A stretch of DNA of 6,616 bases, from positions 1-6,616 of the forward strand of contig JAUYOU010000067.1 of assembly GCA_030697855.1 (NCBI GenBank). Reading direction: 5' to 3'. The translations under genes and the position numbers were made by a program. The notes beneath the pieces were generated by a model. It saw nothing but the letters and a program-made list of their open reading frames with translations, did not search any database and was not told where the DNA came from. Origin of the DNA: a bacterium (GTDB lineage: Bacteria > Patescibacteriota > Minisyncoccia > JACQLN01). Below, piece after piece: positions 1-5,388 of this stretch; the stretch's first letter is position 1; each line of letters starts with the position of its first letter.

Positions 1-19
1 TATTTATGATTGTACTCAC
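1..19 (-). CDS. Probable start of an unidentified gene running off the left edge (GTG start)
   Basis: Only six codons (M-S-T-I-I-N) lie inside the window, so no function can be given. The start is inferred because GTG at 19-17 sits 5 nt after a perfect AGGAGG on the minus strand, the strongest ribosome-binding site in the window. The alternative TTG at 21-19 is immediately followed by TGA and is excluded. About 85 bp separate this start from the end of the transketolase C-terminal gene, and that gap carries inverted repeats and a possible promoter, so the gene may be a separately controlled unit. It could also start at an ATG beyond the edge. Confidence 0.45.
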
Positions 20-24
20 AAATT

Positions 25-33
25 CCTCCTTTT
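25..33 (-). promoter_or_regulatory. Strong Shine-Dalgarno (AAAAGGAGG) before the GTG start at 19
   Basis: The minus strand reads AAAAGGAGG, then a 5-nt spacer, then GTG. It decides the start of the gene leaving the left edge. It stands out because most other genes in the window have no clear Shine-Dalgarno. Confidence 0.6.
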
Positions 34-37
34 AGTT

Positions 38-51
38 TGTTCGAAAGAACA
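38..51 (-). repeat. Perfect inverted repeat TGTTC-N4-GAACA upstream of the left-edge gene
   Basis: Two 5-bp arms (38-42 and 47-51) flank a 4-nt centre, in the leader just before the Shine-Dalgarno. As DNA it could be an operator for a dimeric repressor. As RNA on the minus strand it would be a small hairpin with a TTTC loop. Read as CTGT-N8-ACAA it is one base from the E. coli-type LexA consensus CTGT-N8-ACAG, but a match this short is weak evidence. Confidence 0.4.
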
Positions 52-58
52 GTACACT

Positions 59-80
59 TAGACTTTTAACACACAGTCTA
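59..80 (-). repeat. Inverted repeat TAGACT-N10-AGTCTA in the intergenic region after the transketolase C gene
   Basis: Perfect 6-bp arms at 59-64 and 75-80 enclose a 10-nt loop. An alternative pairing, TTTTAA (64-69) with TTAAAA (81-86), is also possible, and the two cannot form together because they share base 64. No T-tract follows the hairpin on the minus strand, so it does not look like an intrinsic terminator. It overlaps the possible promoter spacer described separately. Confidence 0.35.
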
Positions 81-92
81 TTAAAACTTCAA
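63..92 (-). promoter_or_regulatory. Weak candidate promoter for the left-edge gene
   Basis: On the minus strand TTGAAG (92-87) resembles a -35 box. It is followed after 17 nt by TTAAAA (69-64), or after 18 nt by TAAAAG (68-63). Each box matches consensus only in part. Transcription would start near 55-58, giving a leader of about 38 nt that contains the TGTTC-N4-GAACA repeat and the Shine-Dalgarno. The layout is sensible but the boxes are weak. Confidence 0.25.
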
Positions 93-103
93 GGGGAGAA
101 TAT

Positions 104-1078
104 TTATTTACGCGATAAAACTTTTTTAACCGCCTGTTTAATCGATTCCACGCCCATACCATATTTTTCTATAAGCTCTTCTGGTTTACCAGATTCACCA
201 AATCTATCGTTCACTCCAATAAATTCCATCGGTACAGGCATTTCTTTGGCTAAAAGTTCAGCTATGGCGCTACCCAATCCGCCATGTGTTTGATGCTCTT
301 CTACACTTACCACCGCACGCGTATTATGAACATATTTTAAAATAGTATCTTTATCTAAGGGTTTTACTGTATGAACATTTATAACGGCCACTTGTATATT
401 TTCTTTTTCTAATTCTATTGCCACCTTAATTGCATTATATATTAACGGGCCACAACCAAAAATTACAACGTCTTTTCCATCTTTAAAAACTTCGGCGCGG
501 CCAATTTTAAATGGGGTGTGAGAAGTTGTAATCATTGGGCTTTTCTCGCGTGTAAAACGCAAATAAACTGGCACTACTAATTCTGCCGAAGCTATAGTAG
601 CTTTTTTTGCTTCTTCGTAATCGCATGGAACAACTACTGTCATATTTGGCATCATTCGCATTAAACCAATATCTTCTAAGGCTTGGTGTGTTGCACCGTC
701 TGGACCAACCGATATTCCGGCATGAGCCCCCGCAATTTTTACATTGGCTTCGTTATAGCAAATCGTGGTTCTTATTTGTTCGTTGTTTCGCCCTGGGCTA
801 AATGTAGCGTAAGAAGATATAAATGGAATTTTTCCAGCCACTGCCATACCAGCCGCCACCGAAGCTAAATTTTGTTCGGCCACACCAAGTTCTACAAACC
901 GTTCTGGAAATTTTTTTTGAAAAGCCAAAGAACGTGTGGATTCGGTAAGATCGGCACATAAAACCACTACATCTTTATTTTTTTCGCCAGCCAAAATTAA
1001 ACCATCGCCATAACCATCGCGAGTGGCCTTTTGTTCTGGTTTTAAAATGTCTTTTACTAAATATGCGTTGGGATTCAT
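104..1078 (-). CDS. Transketolase, C-terminal subunit (split transketolase)
   Basis: This is the pyrimidine-binding plus C-terminal half of a thiamine-diphosphate transketolase, which moves two-carbon ketol units between sugar phosphates in the non-oxidative pentose-phosphate pathway. It should act in the cytoplasm as a complex with the N-terminal subunit encoded just upstream. Visible motifs are CADLTEST (41-48), GVAEQN (65-70) with the Glu that activates the ThDP aminopyrimidine ring (E69), SSYATFSPGRNNEQIR (88-103), GPDGATHQ (125-132), and a C-terminal domain with VSVEEHQTHGGLGSA (257-271) and FGESGKPEEL (293-302). The length of 324 residues is normal for the stand-alone C half. The ATG at 1078 is preceded in frame by a TAA two codons upstream, so no longer version is possible. 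No Shine-Dalgarno precedes it; the leader is a heptamer repeat. 1-deoxyxylulose-5-phosphate synthase is less likely given the split form and the neighbours. It ends in TAA. Confidence 0.95.
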   Translation of the reverse strand: MNPNAYLVKDILKPEQKATRDGYGDGLILAGEKNKDVVVLCADLTESTRSLAFQKKFPERFVELGVAEQNLASVAAGMAVAGKIPFISSYATFSPGRNNEQIRTTICYNEANVKIAGAHAGISVGPDGATHQALEDIGLMRMMPNMTVVVPCDYEEAKKATIASAELVVPVYLRFTREKSPMITTSHTPFKIGRAEVFKDGKDVVIFGCGPLIYNAIKVAIELEKENIQVAVINVHTVKPLDKDTILKYVHNTRAVVSVEEHQTHGGLGSAIAELLAKEMPVPMEFIGVNDRFGESGKPEELIEKYGMGVESIKQAVKKVLSRK

Positions 1079-1153
1079 TAATTAGCTTTTAGCTTTTAGC
1101 TTTTAGCTTTCTAGAAAGATTTCCTAAAAAGCTAGTAACTAAGAAGCTAACTC
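1079..1153 (-). repeat. Heptamer tandem repeat and hairpin between the two transketolase genes
   Basis: The 75-nt gap holds four perfect tandem copies of TAGCTTT on the plus strand (1083-1110), which read AAAGCTA in the transcript. A further inverted copy lies upstream in the transcript: CTAAAAAGCTA at 1124-1134 pairs with TAGCTTTTAG at 1097-1106, a 10-bp stem with one bulged A. Its 17-nt loop begins with the perfect palindrome CTTTCTAGAAAG (1107-1118). Because the repeat units are identical, the stem can form in more than one register. There is no T-tract, so it is not an ordinary terminator. It forms the leader immediately before the transketolase C start, which has no Shine-Dalgarno, so an effect on translation or mRNA processing is conceivable. 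Confidence 0.75.
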
Positions 1154-2017
1154 CTAGTCTATGTGCCCTGCTTCTATCTGCCCTTGTAATGTTCTTAATT
1201 CGCGCAAAGCAATATCCGCCTCTTCTTTGTTAGGGGGTTTACCATGCCATTCAAATTTATTTTCCATAAAATCTACTCCTTTACCCGGAATTGTTCGCGC
1301 AATAATTACAGTTGGTTTTTCGTGTATGGTTTCGGCCATGGCACAAGCATCTACAAATTCGCGAATGTTGTGCCCATCAATTTCTAAAACATGCCAATTA
1401 AAAGATTCATATTTATTTTTTAAATCATCCAGTGGCATTATGTCTTCCGTAAAACCATCTATTTGAATATTATTACGGTCTATTATTCCAACTAAATTAT
1501 TTAATTTATATTTAGCCGCAAACATAACTGCCTCCCATGTTTGGCCAGCATCGTGTTCACCATCGGACATGGCACAATACACGCGGTTTGGTAAAGCGTC
1601 CATTTTAAAAGCTAAAGCGATTCCAGATGCTTGCGATAGCCCTGACCCGAGTGGGCCAGACGTGGTTTCTAAACCAGGTAAAGATAATCTGTGCGGATGC
1701 CCCTGCAAACGCGTACCAAGCTTACGCAACGTTTTAAGTTCGGAAATTGGAAAGTAACCCGCGTGCGCCATCGCCACATAACGTATTGGGCAAATATGGC
1801 CGTTAGACAATACTAAACGATCGCGTGCAGGCCATTCGGCGTGTTTAGGATCGTGTTTTAAAATATGAAAATACAAAGCCGTAAAAATATCGGCCATACC
1901 TAACGGACCAGCTGAATGCCCCGAACCTGCTTCTAAAAGCATTTTAATAAGATCTTGCCTTATTTGGTTTGCCTTAAGCTCCAGCTGTTTTAATTTAGTT
2001 TCATGAAGCGCTTCCAT
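1154..2017 (-). CDS. Transketolase, N-terminal subunit (split transketolase)
   Basis: This is the pyrophosphate-binding half of the two-gene transketolase. It binds the diphosphate and Mg2+ of ThDP and works with the C-terminal subunit encoded next. Motifs in order: GSGHSAGPLGMADIFTALYF (31-50, substrate and cofactor His H34), SNGH (71-74), GPLGSGLSQASGIA (121-134), the ThDP/metal motif SDGEHDAGQTWEA (151-163) with the partner RNNIQIDG (181-188), and WHGKPPN (257-263). Family members usually have GDG in the metal motif; here the first residue is Ser (S151). At 287 residues it has the usual length for the stand-alone N half. The stop is TAG. Upstream is a 65-nt gap after rpe (2018-2082) without a Shine-Dalgarno or convincing promoter; TAAAAT at 2048-2053 is at best a weak -10 box. 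Confidence 0.95.
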   Translation of the reverse strand: MEALHETKLKQLELKANQIRQDLIKMLLEAGSGHSAGPLGMADIFTALYFHILKHDPKHAEWPARDRLVLSNGHICPIRYVAMAHAGYFPISELKTLRKLGTRLQGHPHRLSLPGLETTSGPLGSGLSQASGIALAFKMDALPNRVYCAMSDGEHDAGQTWEAVMFAAKYKLNNLVGIIDRNNIQIDGFTEDIMPLDDLKNKYESFNWHVLEIDGHNIREFVDACAMAETIHEKPTVIIARTIPGKGVDFMENKFEWHGKPPNKEEADIALRELRTLQGQIEAGHID

Positions 2018-2082
2018 TTATAGTGAGTGAAATCGAACTACGCTTTAATTTTAACAAATTTAAGCTTTAACTCACAGAGAAG

Positions 2083-2724
2083 TTATTCAGATATCTTTTT
2101 GAGATTGTTCAAAGTCTCTTTAGAATCATCACTTCCAAATATAGCCGAACCCACCACCGCAGAATCCACACCCAATTCTTTTAGTTTAGAAATATTTTCT
2201 AAATTAATTCCCCCATCAACTTCTATATTCACATTGGGCATTACTTGTTTTAAAGTTTTTATTTTTTCTAAAACTGATTCATTAAATTCTTGGCCTTGGT
2301 AACCAGCGCTAACACTTAAAAATAAAACTCGTCCTGCTGATTGAACCATATCGGCATACGGCGCCCATGGAGTTTCTGTTTTAAAAGCTAAAACAATTTC
2401 TTTGCCTTTATCTGCTAATAAATCTTTTATATTTTTAAAATTATTATTTAAAACTTCGGCTTGAACCACTATCCTGCCAACACAATCTATAAGCCAAGAT
2501 TCTATTTTAGAATTAGAAAATGGGTCATTAACCATTAAATGAATTTCTAGTTTAGATTTTAATTCCAAACCTAAAAGATCGCTTGGGTTATTCCAAGTCT
2601 CTACTGGTGTAAAAAACCCATCGGAAACGTCTAGTTGAATATATTCGGTTAAACCATCTACCAACTTTAGTTTCTTTTCGACTTCTAGCCATTCTTTTTC
2701 TAATATTGCTGGAATAATTTTCAT
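2083..2724 (-). CDS. rpe: Ribulose-phosphate 3-epimerase, divergent
   Basis: A 213-residue TIM-barrel protein that should interconvert ribulose-5-phosphate and xylulose-5-phosphate, supplying the transketolase encoded next. Family landmarks are IPAIL (4-8, usually PSIL), the catalytic Asp segment QLDVSDGFF (30-38, D32), the metal-ligand His in EIHLMVNDP (60-68, H62), SVSAGYQGQEF (137-147, the counterpart of NPGFGGQ), the second catalytic Asp in EVDGGI (168-173, D170) and the phosphate-binding GSAIF (192-196). The family usually has His-x-Asp at the first metal site, and here that His is Gln (Q30). The ATG starts 1 nt after the rpiB stop (TAGAATG). GAGGAAGAG inside the end of rpiB is a plausible, somewhat distant ribosome-binding site. 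A related sugar-phosphate epimerase of the same fold is possible, but the context strongly favours Rpe. Confidence 0.88.
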   Translation of the reverse strand: MKIIPAILEKEWLEVEKKLKLVDGLTEYIQLDVSDGFFTPVETWNNPSDLLGLELKSKLEIHLMVNDPFSNSKIESWLIDCVGRIVVQAEVLNNNFKNIKDLLADKGKEIVLAFKTETPWAPYADMVQSAGRVLFLSVSAGYQGQEFNESVLEKIKTLKQVMPNVNIEVDGGINLENISKLKELGVDSAVVGSAIFGSDDSKETLNNLKKISE

Positions 2725-2725
2725 T

Positions 2726-3181
2726 CTATTTAAAATTCTCTTCCTCTTTCTTTTCTATTTTATCTACCCTTCTAATATATTTTTCTTCGTTAATAAACCT
2801 AGTTACCAAAAATGCCTTTAGAATTCTTTCGGCCATACTAAAGTCCGTTGTATCTGATGATAATACTAAAATATTTAAATCGTCGTTTTCTCGGCCATGT
2901 TTAGCAAACCATTCATTCAGAACCAAACCAGCCCGAATATTTTTGATTTTGTTAGCCGCCACCACCATACCCAAACCCGAGCCACATATCATAACACCTA
3001 AATTCTCCATTAGGTTTTCAGAAACTTTTTCGGCAACACTAAAAGCAAAATCCGGATAATCATCTTCCGGATCAAATTTATGATTTCCCAAATCTTTAAA
3101 AGGTATTTTTGCAGCAGTTAAATAACCTTTTAAATATTCTTTTAAATTAAAACCTCGATGATCAGAGCCAATATAGATCAT
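2726..3181 (-). CDS. rpiB: Ribose-5-phosphate isomerase B (RpiB/LacAB family)
   Basis: This enzyme isomerises ribose-5-phosphate and ribulose-5-phosphate, the step before the epimerase encoded next. Motifs are IGSDHRGFNLKE (4-15), DDYPDFA (40-46), the active-site loop VMICGSGLGM (63-72) with the catalytic Cys C66, and NKIKNIRAGL (77-86). The family's usual H-N-D-A-N-V-L stretch is here NDDLNIL (99-105), so the His credited with sugar-ring opening in E. coli RpiB (H99) aligns with Asn. The length of 151 residues is typical. The C-terminus is a charged tail (residues 137-151) rich in Lys and Glu. The ATG overlaps the gap TGA in an ATGA tetranucleotide, which implies translational coupling. Stop is TAG. 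Confidence 0.92.
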   Translation of the reverse strand: MIYIGSDHRGFNLKEYLKGYLTAAKIPFKDLGNHKFDPEDDYPDFAFSVAEKVSENLMENLGVMICGSGLGMVVAANKIKNIRAGLVLNEWFAKHGRENDDLNILVLSSDTTDFSMAERILKAFLVTRFINEEKYIRRVDKIEKKEEENFK

Positions 3182-4182
3182 AAGAGTTGTTTTAAATTCA
3201 AAATATGTTTTATTAAACTACCGCAATAACCCCATTCGTTGTCGTACCAAGCCATAACTTTAACCATGTCCCCGCCTACAACTTTAGTGTGAGTTAAATC
3301 GGCTATAGAAGCATGAGAGTTTTTTATAATGTCGGACGACACTAAAGGTTCTTCGCTAACTGTAAAAATTCCCTGCCATTTTGGTTGCTTCGCGGCCTTG
3401 CGCAGAATATCGTTAATTTCTTCGGCTGTGGTTTTGCGCCCAGCAATAAAAGTTAAATCGGCTAGTGAACCTACTATAACTGGAACGCGAACCGCAATAG
3501 CTTCAAAAATGTCTTTAAGCCAAGGTTGCGAACGTATAACAGCGTCGGCCGCACCAGTATGCGAGGGTACAATGTTTTGTGCGGCAGCACGTCCACGCAA
3601 AAAATCTTTTGTGGCTGGGCCATCTACCAAGCTTTGTGTAGCGGTATAAGCATGTGTAGTGTTTAACATCGCTTTTCTTACACCTGGGTTTTCTTGAAGT
3701 ATATTAAGAACAGGCACAACAGCATTGGTAGTGCACGAAGCATCCGAAGTTATTCGGTTTAATTCCTTATTTAATTTATCGTTATTACTCCCTGGCAAAA
3801 TATGCGGGGTACTAACATCGGCTGGTGCGGTTATAACAACTCTTTTTGCGCCCGCATCTAAATGTGCTTTAGATTTTTCCGAAGTGTTAAAAACTCCGGT
3901 AGACTCAACCACAATATCTATATTTAAATCTTTCCAAGGAAGTTTTGTTGGATCTTTTTCGCTAAAAACAAAAATATTCTTACTATCTACAACCAATTGG
4001 TTATTGCGAGTAACTACACTTTTTTCGTATTCACCATAAACCGTATCGCGACGTAGTAAGTATGCTAAATCTGCCAAATCGCCTAAATCGTTTATGGCAA
4101 CAATTTCTATTTCTGGATTATTAAAAGCTTGGCGAAAAAAACTTCGGCCAATTCTTCCAAAGCCATTTATAGCAATCTTCAT
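3178..4182 (-). CDS. gap: Glyceraldehyde-3-phosphate dehydrogenase, type I
   Basis: Cytoplasmic enzyme oxidising glyceraldehyde-3-phosphate with phosphate and NAD(P)+ to 1,3-bisphosphoglycerate. It is a full-length 334-residue protein. The Rossmann domain has NGFGRIGR (6-13) and AIND (29-32), whose Asp after strand 2 suggests NAD preference. The catalytic domain has SDASCTTN (146-153) with nucleophile C150, where the family usually has SNASCTTN. It also has TTHAYT (175-180) with base H177, DGPATKDFLRGRAAAQNIVP (187-206), STG-like SHTGAA (207-212), the substrate Arg in VRVP (231-234), and the C-terminal WYDNEWGY. Beyond RVP the usual TPNVS is replaced by VIVGS. The start has no good Shine-Dalgarno; a TATAAT ends 6 nt before the ATG. 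It follows trxB by 14 nt and overlaps rpiB by 4 nt (ATGA). Confidence 0.97.
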   Translation of the reverse strand: MKIAINGFGRIGRSFFRQAFNNPEIEIVAINDLGDLADLAYLLRRDTVYGEYEKSVVTRNNQLVVDSKNIFVFSEKDPTKLPWKDLNIDIVVESTGVFNTSEKSKAHLDAGAKRVVITAPADVSTPHILPGSNNDKLNKELNRITSDASCTTNAVVPVLNILQENPGVRKAMLNTTHAYTATQSLVDGPATKDFLRGRAAAQNIVPSHTGAADAVIRSQPWLKDIFEAIAVRVPVIVGSLADLTFIAGRKTTAEEINDILRKAAKQPKWQGIFTVSEEPLVSSDIIKNSHASIADLTHTKVVGGDMVKVMAWYDNEWGYCGSLIKHILNLKQLL

Positions 4183-4188
4183 GCTGTA

Positions 4189-4194
4189 ATTATA
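4189..4194 (-). promoter_or_regulatory. Candidate -10 box (TATAAT) for gap, possibly leaderless
   Basis: A perfect TATAAT on the minus strand (4194-4189) lies 2 nt after the trxB stop and 6 nt before the gap ATG (TATAAT-TACAGC-ATG). With the usual 6-7 nt from -10 to transcription start, the mRNA would begin at or next to the A of ATG. The -35 region inside trxB is poor: TTACCT at 18-nt spacing, or TTGATT at an overlong 22 nt. AAGG overlapping the trxB stop is a weak alternative ribosome-binding site for read-through mRNA. Confidence 0.5.
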
Positions 4195-4196
4195 CC

Positions 4197-5117
4197 TTAG
4201 TGATTTCTATTTAGGTAATCAACAGCCGATAAAAGCGCGGTTACACCTTGCCCCGCCGCAATAACTATCTGTTTATAAGGTATATTTGTTACATCTCCCG
4301 CAGCAAACAAACCAGCAACATTAGTTTCTCCACGCAAATTAACTTTTATTTGTTTAGAATTATCTAATTCCACACCCGAAACAAACGAACTATTTGGGTT
4401 TTGGCCAATATGCACAAAAACACCCTTAACTTCTATTTTTTTAGTTTCGCCCTCCTTGTTTTTATATTCCAATGCATTTACAAAATTAACTCCTAATATA
4501 GCCGAAGTCATAGCTTCGTAAATAAATTCCACATTTGATGCCGATTTAACTTTATTTATTAAAACATCTTCACCCTTAAACGCTGGGTATTTATTTATTA
4601 AATAAACTTTACTAGCAATACCCGAAAGCATTATGGCGGATTCCAAAGCCGAATTACCTGCTCCAATAGTTGCTACCACCTGCCCAGAAAAAAGCGGGCC
4701 ATCACAAACAGTGCAATAAGAAACACCTTTGTTCCTAAATTCCTTTTCACCAGTAATATTTAGTTCACGTGGATGCACACCGGTAGTAACTAAAACCGAT
4801 TTTGCTTTTTCCTCGAAAATAGAACCATCTGGATTTTTACCAGAAACTATAAAAATATTATTTTCTTTCTTAATTTCGCTAACCCATTTGCCGTCTTCTA
4901 TAACAACACTATTGGCTTTAGCATGTTCTTTAAAAGAATTAGCCAAACTTAAGCCATCGGTATGAATAATACCGGGCCAGTTTTCTATTTCGCCAGACGT
5001 AGCAACTTCACCGCCAATATCCGCGGTTATTATTTTAAAATTCAAACGGCGCCTCGCAGCATATACCGAAGCCGAAAGACCAGCCGCCGAAGCGCCAACA
5101 ATTATTAAATCGAGCAT
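4197..5117 (-). CDS. trxB: Thioredoxin-reductase-like FAD-dependent disulfide reductase
   Basis: A 306-residue low-molecular-weight flavoprotein that passes electrons from a nicotinamide cofactor via FAD and a redox disulfide to a small thiol protein, probably the glutaredoxin encoded just upstream. It shows the FAD-binding IVGASAAGLSAS (6-17, third Gly of GxGxxG replaced by Ser), the redox centre CTVCDGP (135-141, C135 and C138; TrxB is usually CATC), the nucleotide-binding GAGNSALESA (152-161) and the C-terminal FAD motif GLFAAGDV (269-276). The NADPH-type HRRxxxR motif is absent; its place reads INKYPAFKG (174-182), closer to the NADH-using AhpF pattern. No N-terminal AhpF domain is present. 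Start is 3 nt after the glutaredoxin stop (TAATTTATG), so the pair is co-translated. Specificity for thioredoxin versus glutaredoxin is inferred, not seen. Confidence 0.9.
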   Translation of the reverse strand: MLDLIIVGASAAGLSASVYAARRRLNFKIITADIGGEVATSGEIENWPGIIHTDGLSLANSFKEHAKANSVVIEDGKWVSEIKKENNIFIVSGKNPDGSIFEEKAKSVLVTTGVHPRELNITGEKEFRNKGVSYCTVCDGPLFSGQVVATIGAGNSALESAIMLSGIASKVYLINKYPAFKGEDVLINKVKSASNVEFIYEAMTSAILGVNFVNALEYKNKEGETKKIEVKGVFVHIGQNPNSSFVSGVELDNSKQIKVNLRGETNVAGLFAAGDVTNIPYKQIVIAAGQGVTALLSAVDYLNRNH

Positions 5118-5120
5118 AAA

Positions 5121-5351
5121 TTATTTTAAACCTAACAATTGCAGAATTTTTGCTCTATCAAAACCAACGACTATCTTTCCATCTATATCTGTTACTGGTA
5201 CACCTAGTTGGCCAGTTTTATTTATCATTTCTTCCCTAGCCTTAGGATCGGAAAAAACATCTAATTCTTGAAACTCAATACCACGCTCCTTAAGAAATTC
5301 TTTTTCGGCGTGGCAAAACGAACAAGTTGGGGTTGAATAAATTTTTACCAT
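5121..5351 (-). CDS. Glutaredoxin-like protein, YruB/NrdH type
   Basis: A 76-residue single-domain thiol-disulfide protein of the thioredoxin fold. The N-terminal strand leads into YSTPTCSFCHAEKEFL (5-20) with redox cysteines C10 and C13. Then come helix 1, the second strand EFQELDV (26-32), the cis-Pro loop GQLGVPV (47-53, P52) and DIDGKIVVGFD (55-65), a pattern typical of YruB-family glutaredoxin-like proteins and NrdH. Such proteins are generally reduced by a flavoprotein rather than by glutathione, and the next gene, 3 nt away, is such a reductase. This matches the Cp9/Cp34 pair of Clostridium pasteurianum. The ATG at 5351 is preceded by a TATAAT 6 nt away and lacks a Shine-Dalgarno. The final acceptor (ribonucleotide reductase, a peroxiredoxin or other) cannot be told from this window. 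Confidence 0.92.
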   Translation of the reverse strand: MVKIYSTPTCSFCHAEKEFLKERGIEFQELDVFSDPKAREEMINKTGQLGVPVTDIDGKIVVGFDRAKILQLLGLK

Positions 5352-5357
5352 TTACAG

Positions 5358-5387
5358 ATTATAAACCCTACTAAGCTTTTACGTCTA
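5358..5387 (-). promoter_or_regulatory. Candidate promoter for the glutaredoxin-trxB unit, possibly leaderless
   Basis: In the 37-nt gap after mltG, the minus strand has TAGACG (5387-5382, 4 of 6 to TTGACA), 18 nt, then a perfect TATAAT (5363-5358), then 6 nt (CTGTAA) and the ATG. The predicted start of transcription falls on or within a base or two of the ATG, leaving no room for a Shine-Dalgarno. The same 6-nt spacing precedes gap. Confidence 0.6.
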
Positions 5388-5388
5388 G

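Noticed and set aside
59..80. Hairpin after the transketolase C gene as a rho-independent terminator
   Set aside because: The stem is only 6 bp with a 10-nt loop and is not followed by a T-run on the transcribed strand.
607..868. Plus-strand open frames at 607-801 and 683-868
   Set aside because: They lie antisense inside the well-conserved transketolase C gene, have no family motifs and no ribosome-binding site.
1083..1110. TAGCTTT array as a CRISPR or mobile-element end
   Set aside because: Units are 7 bp with no spacers. There are no cas genes, transposase or target-site duplication.
1079..1153. A frameshift or broken single transketolase
   Set aside because: Each half is complete, with its own ATG and stop, and matches known two-subunit transketolases. 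The 75-nt gap has stops and repeats.
1161..1757. Plus-strand open frames at 1161-1466 and 1569-1757
   Set aside because: Antisense shadows of the transketolase N gene with low-complexity, motif-free translations.
2018..2023. TATAAA next to the transketolase N ATG as a -10 box
   Set aside because: It overlaps the start codon (TATAAATG), so transcription would begin inside the gene. It probably just reflects A/T richness.
2023..2075. GTGAGT/ACTCAC inverted repeat in the rpe-transketolase N gap
   Set aside because: The arms are 6 bp and 41 nt apart with no extension; this is expected by chance in such a gap.
3178..3181. Alternative genetic code with TGA as glycine (SR1/Gracilibacteria)
   Set aside because: TGA ends gap exactly at the normal GAPDH C-terminus in an ATGA overlap with rpiB, so it acts as a stop here.
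3329..4039. Plus-strand open frames within gap
   Set aside because: Antisense to an intact GAPDH with all catalytic motifs; their translations have no recognisable domain.
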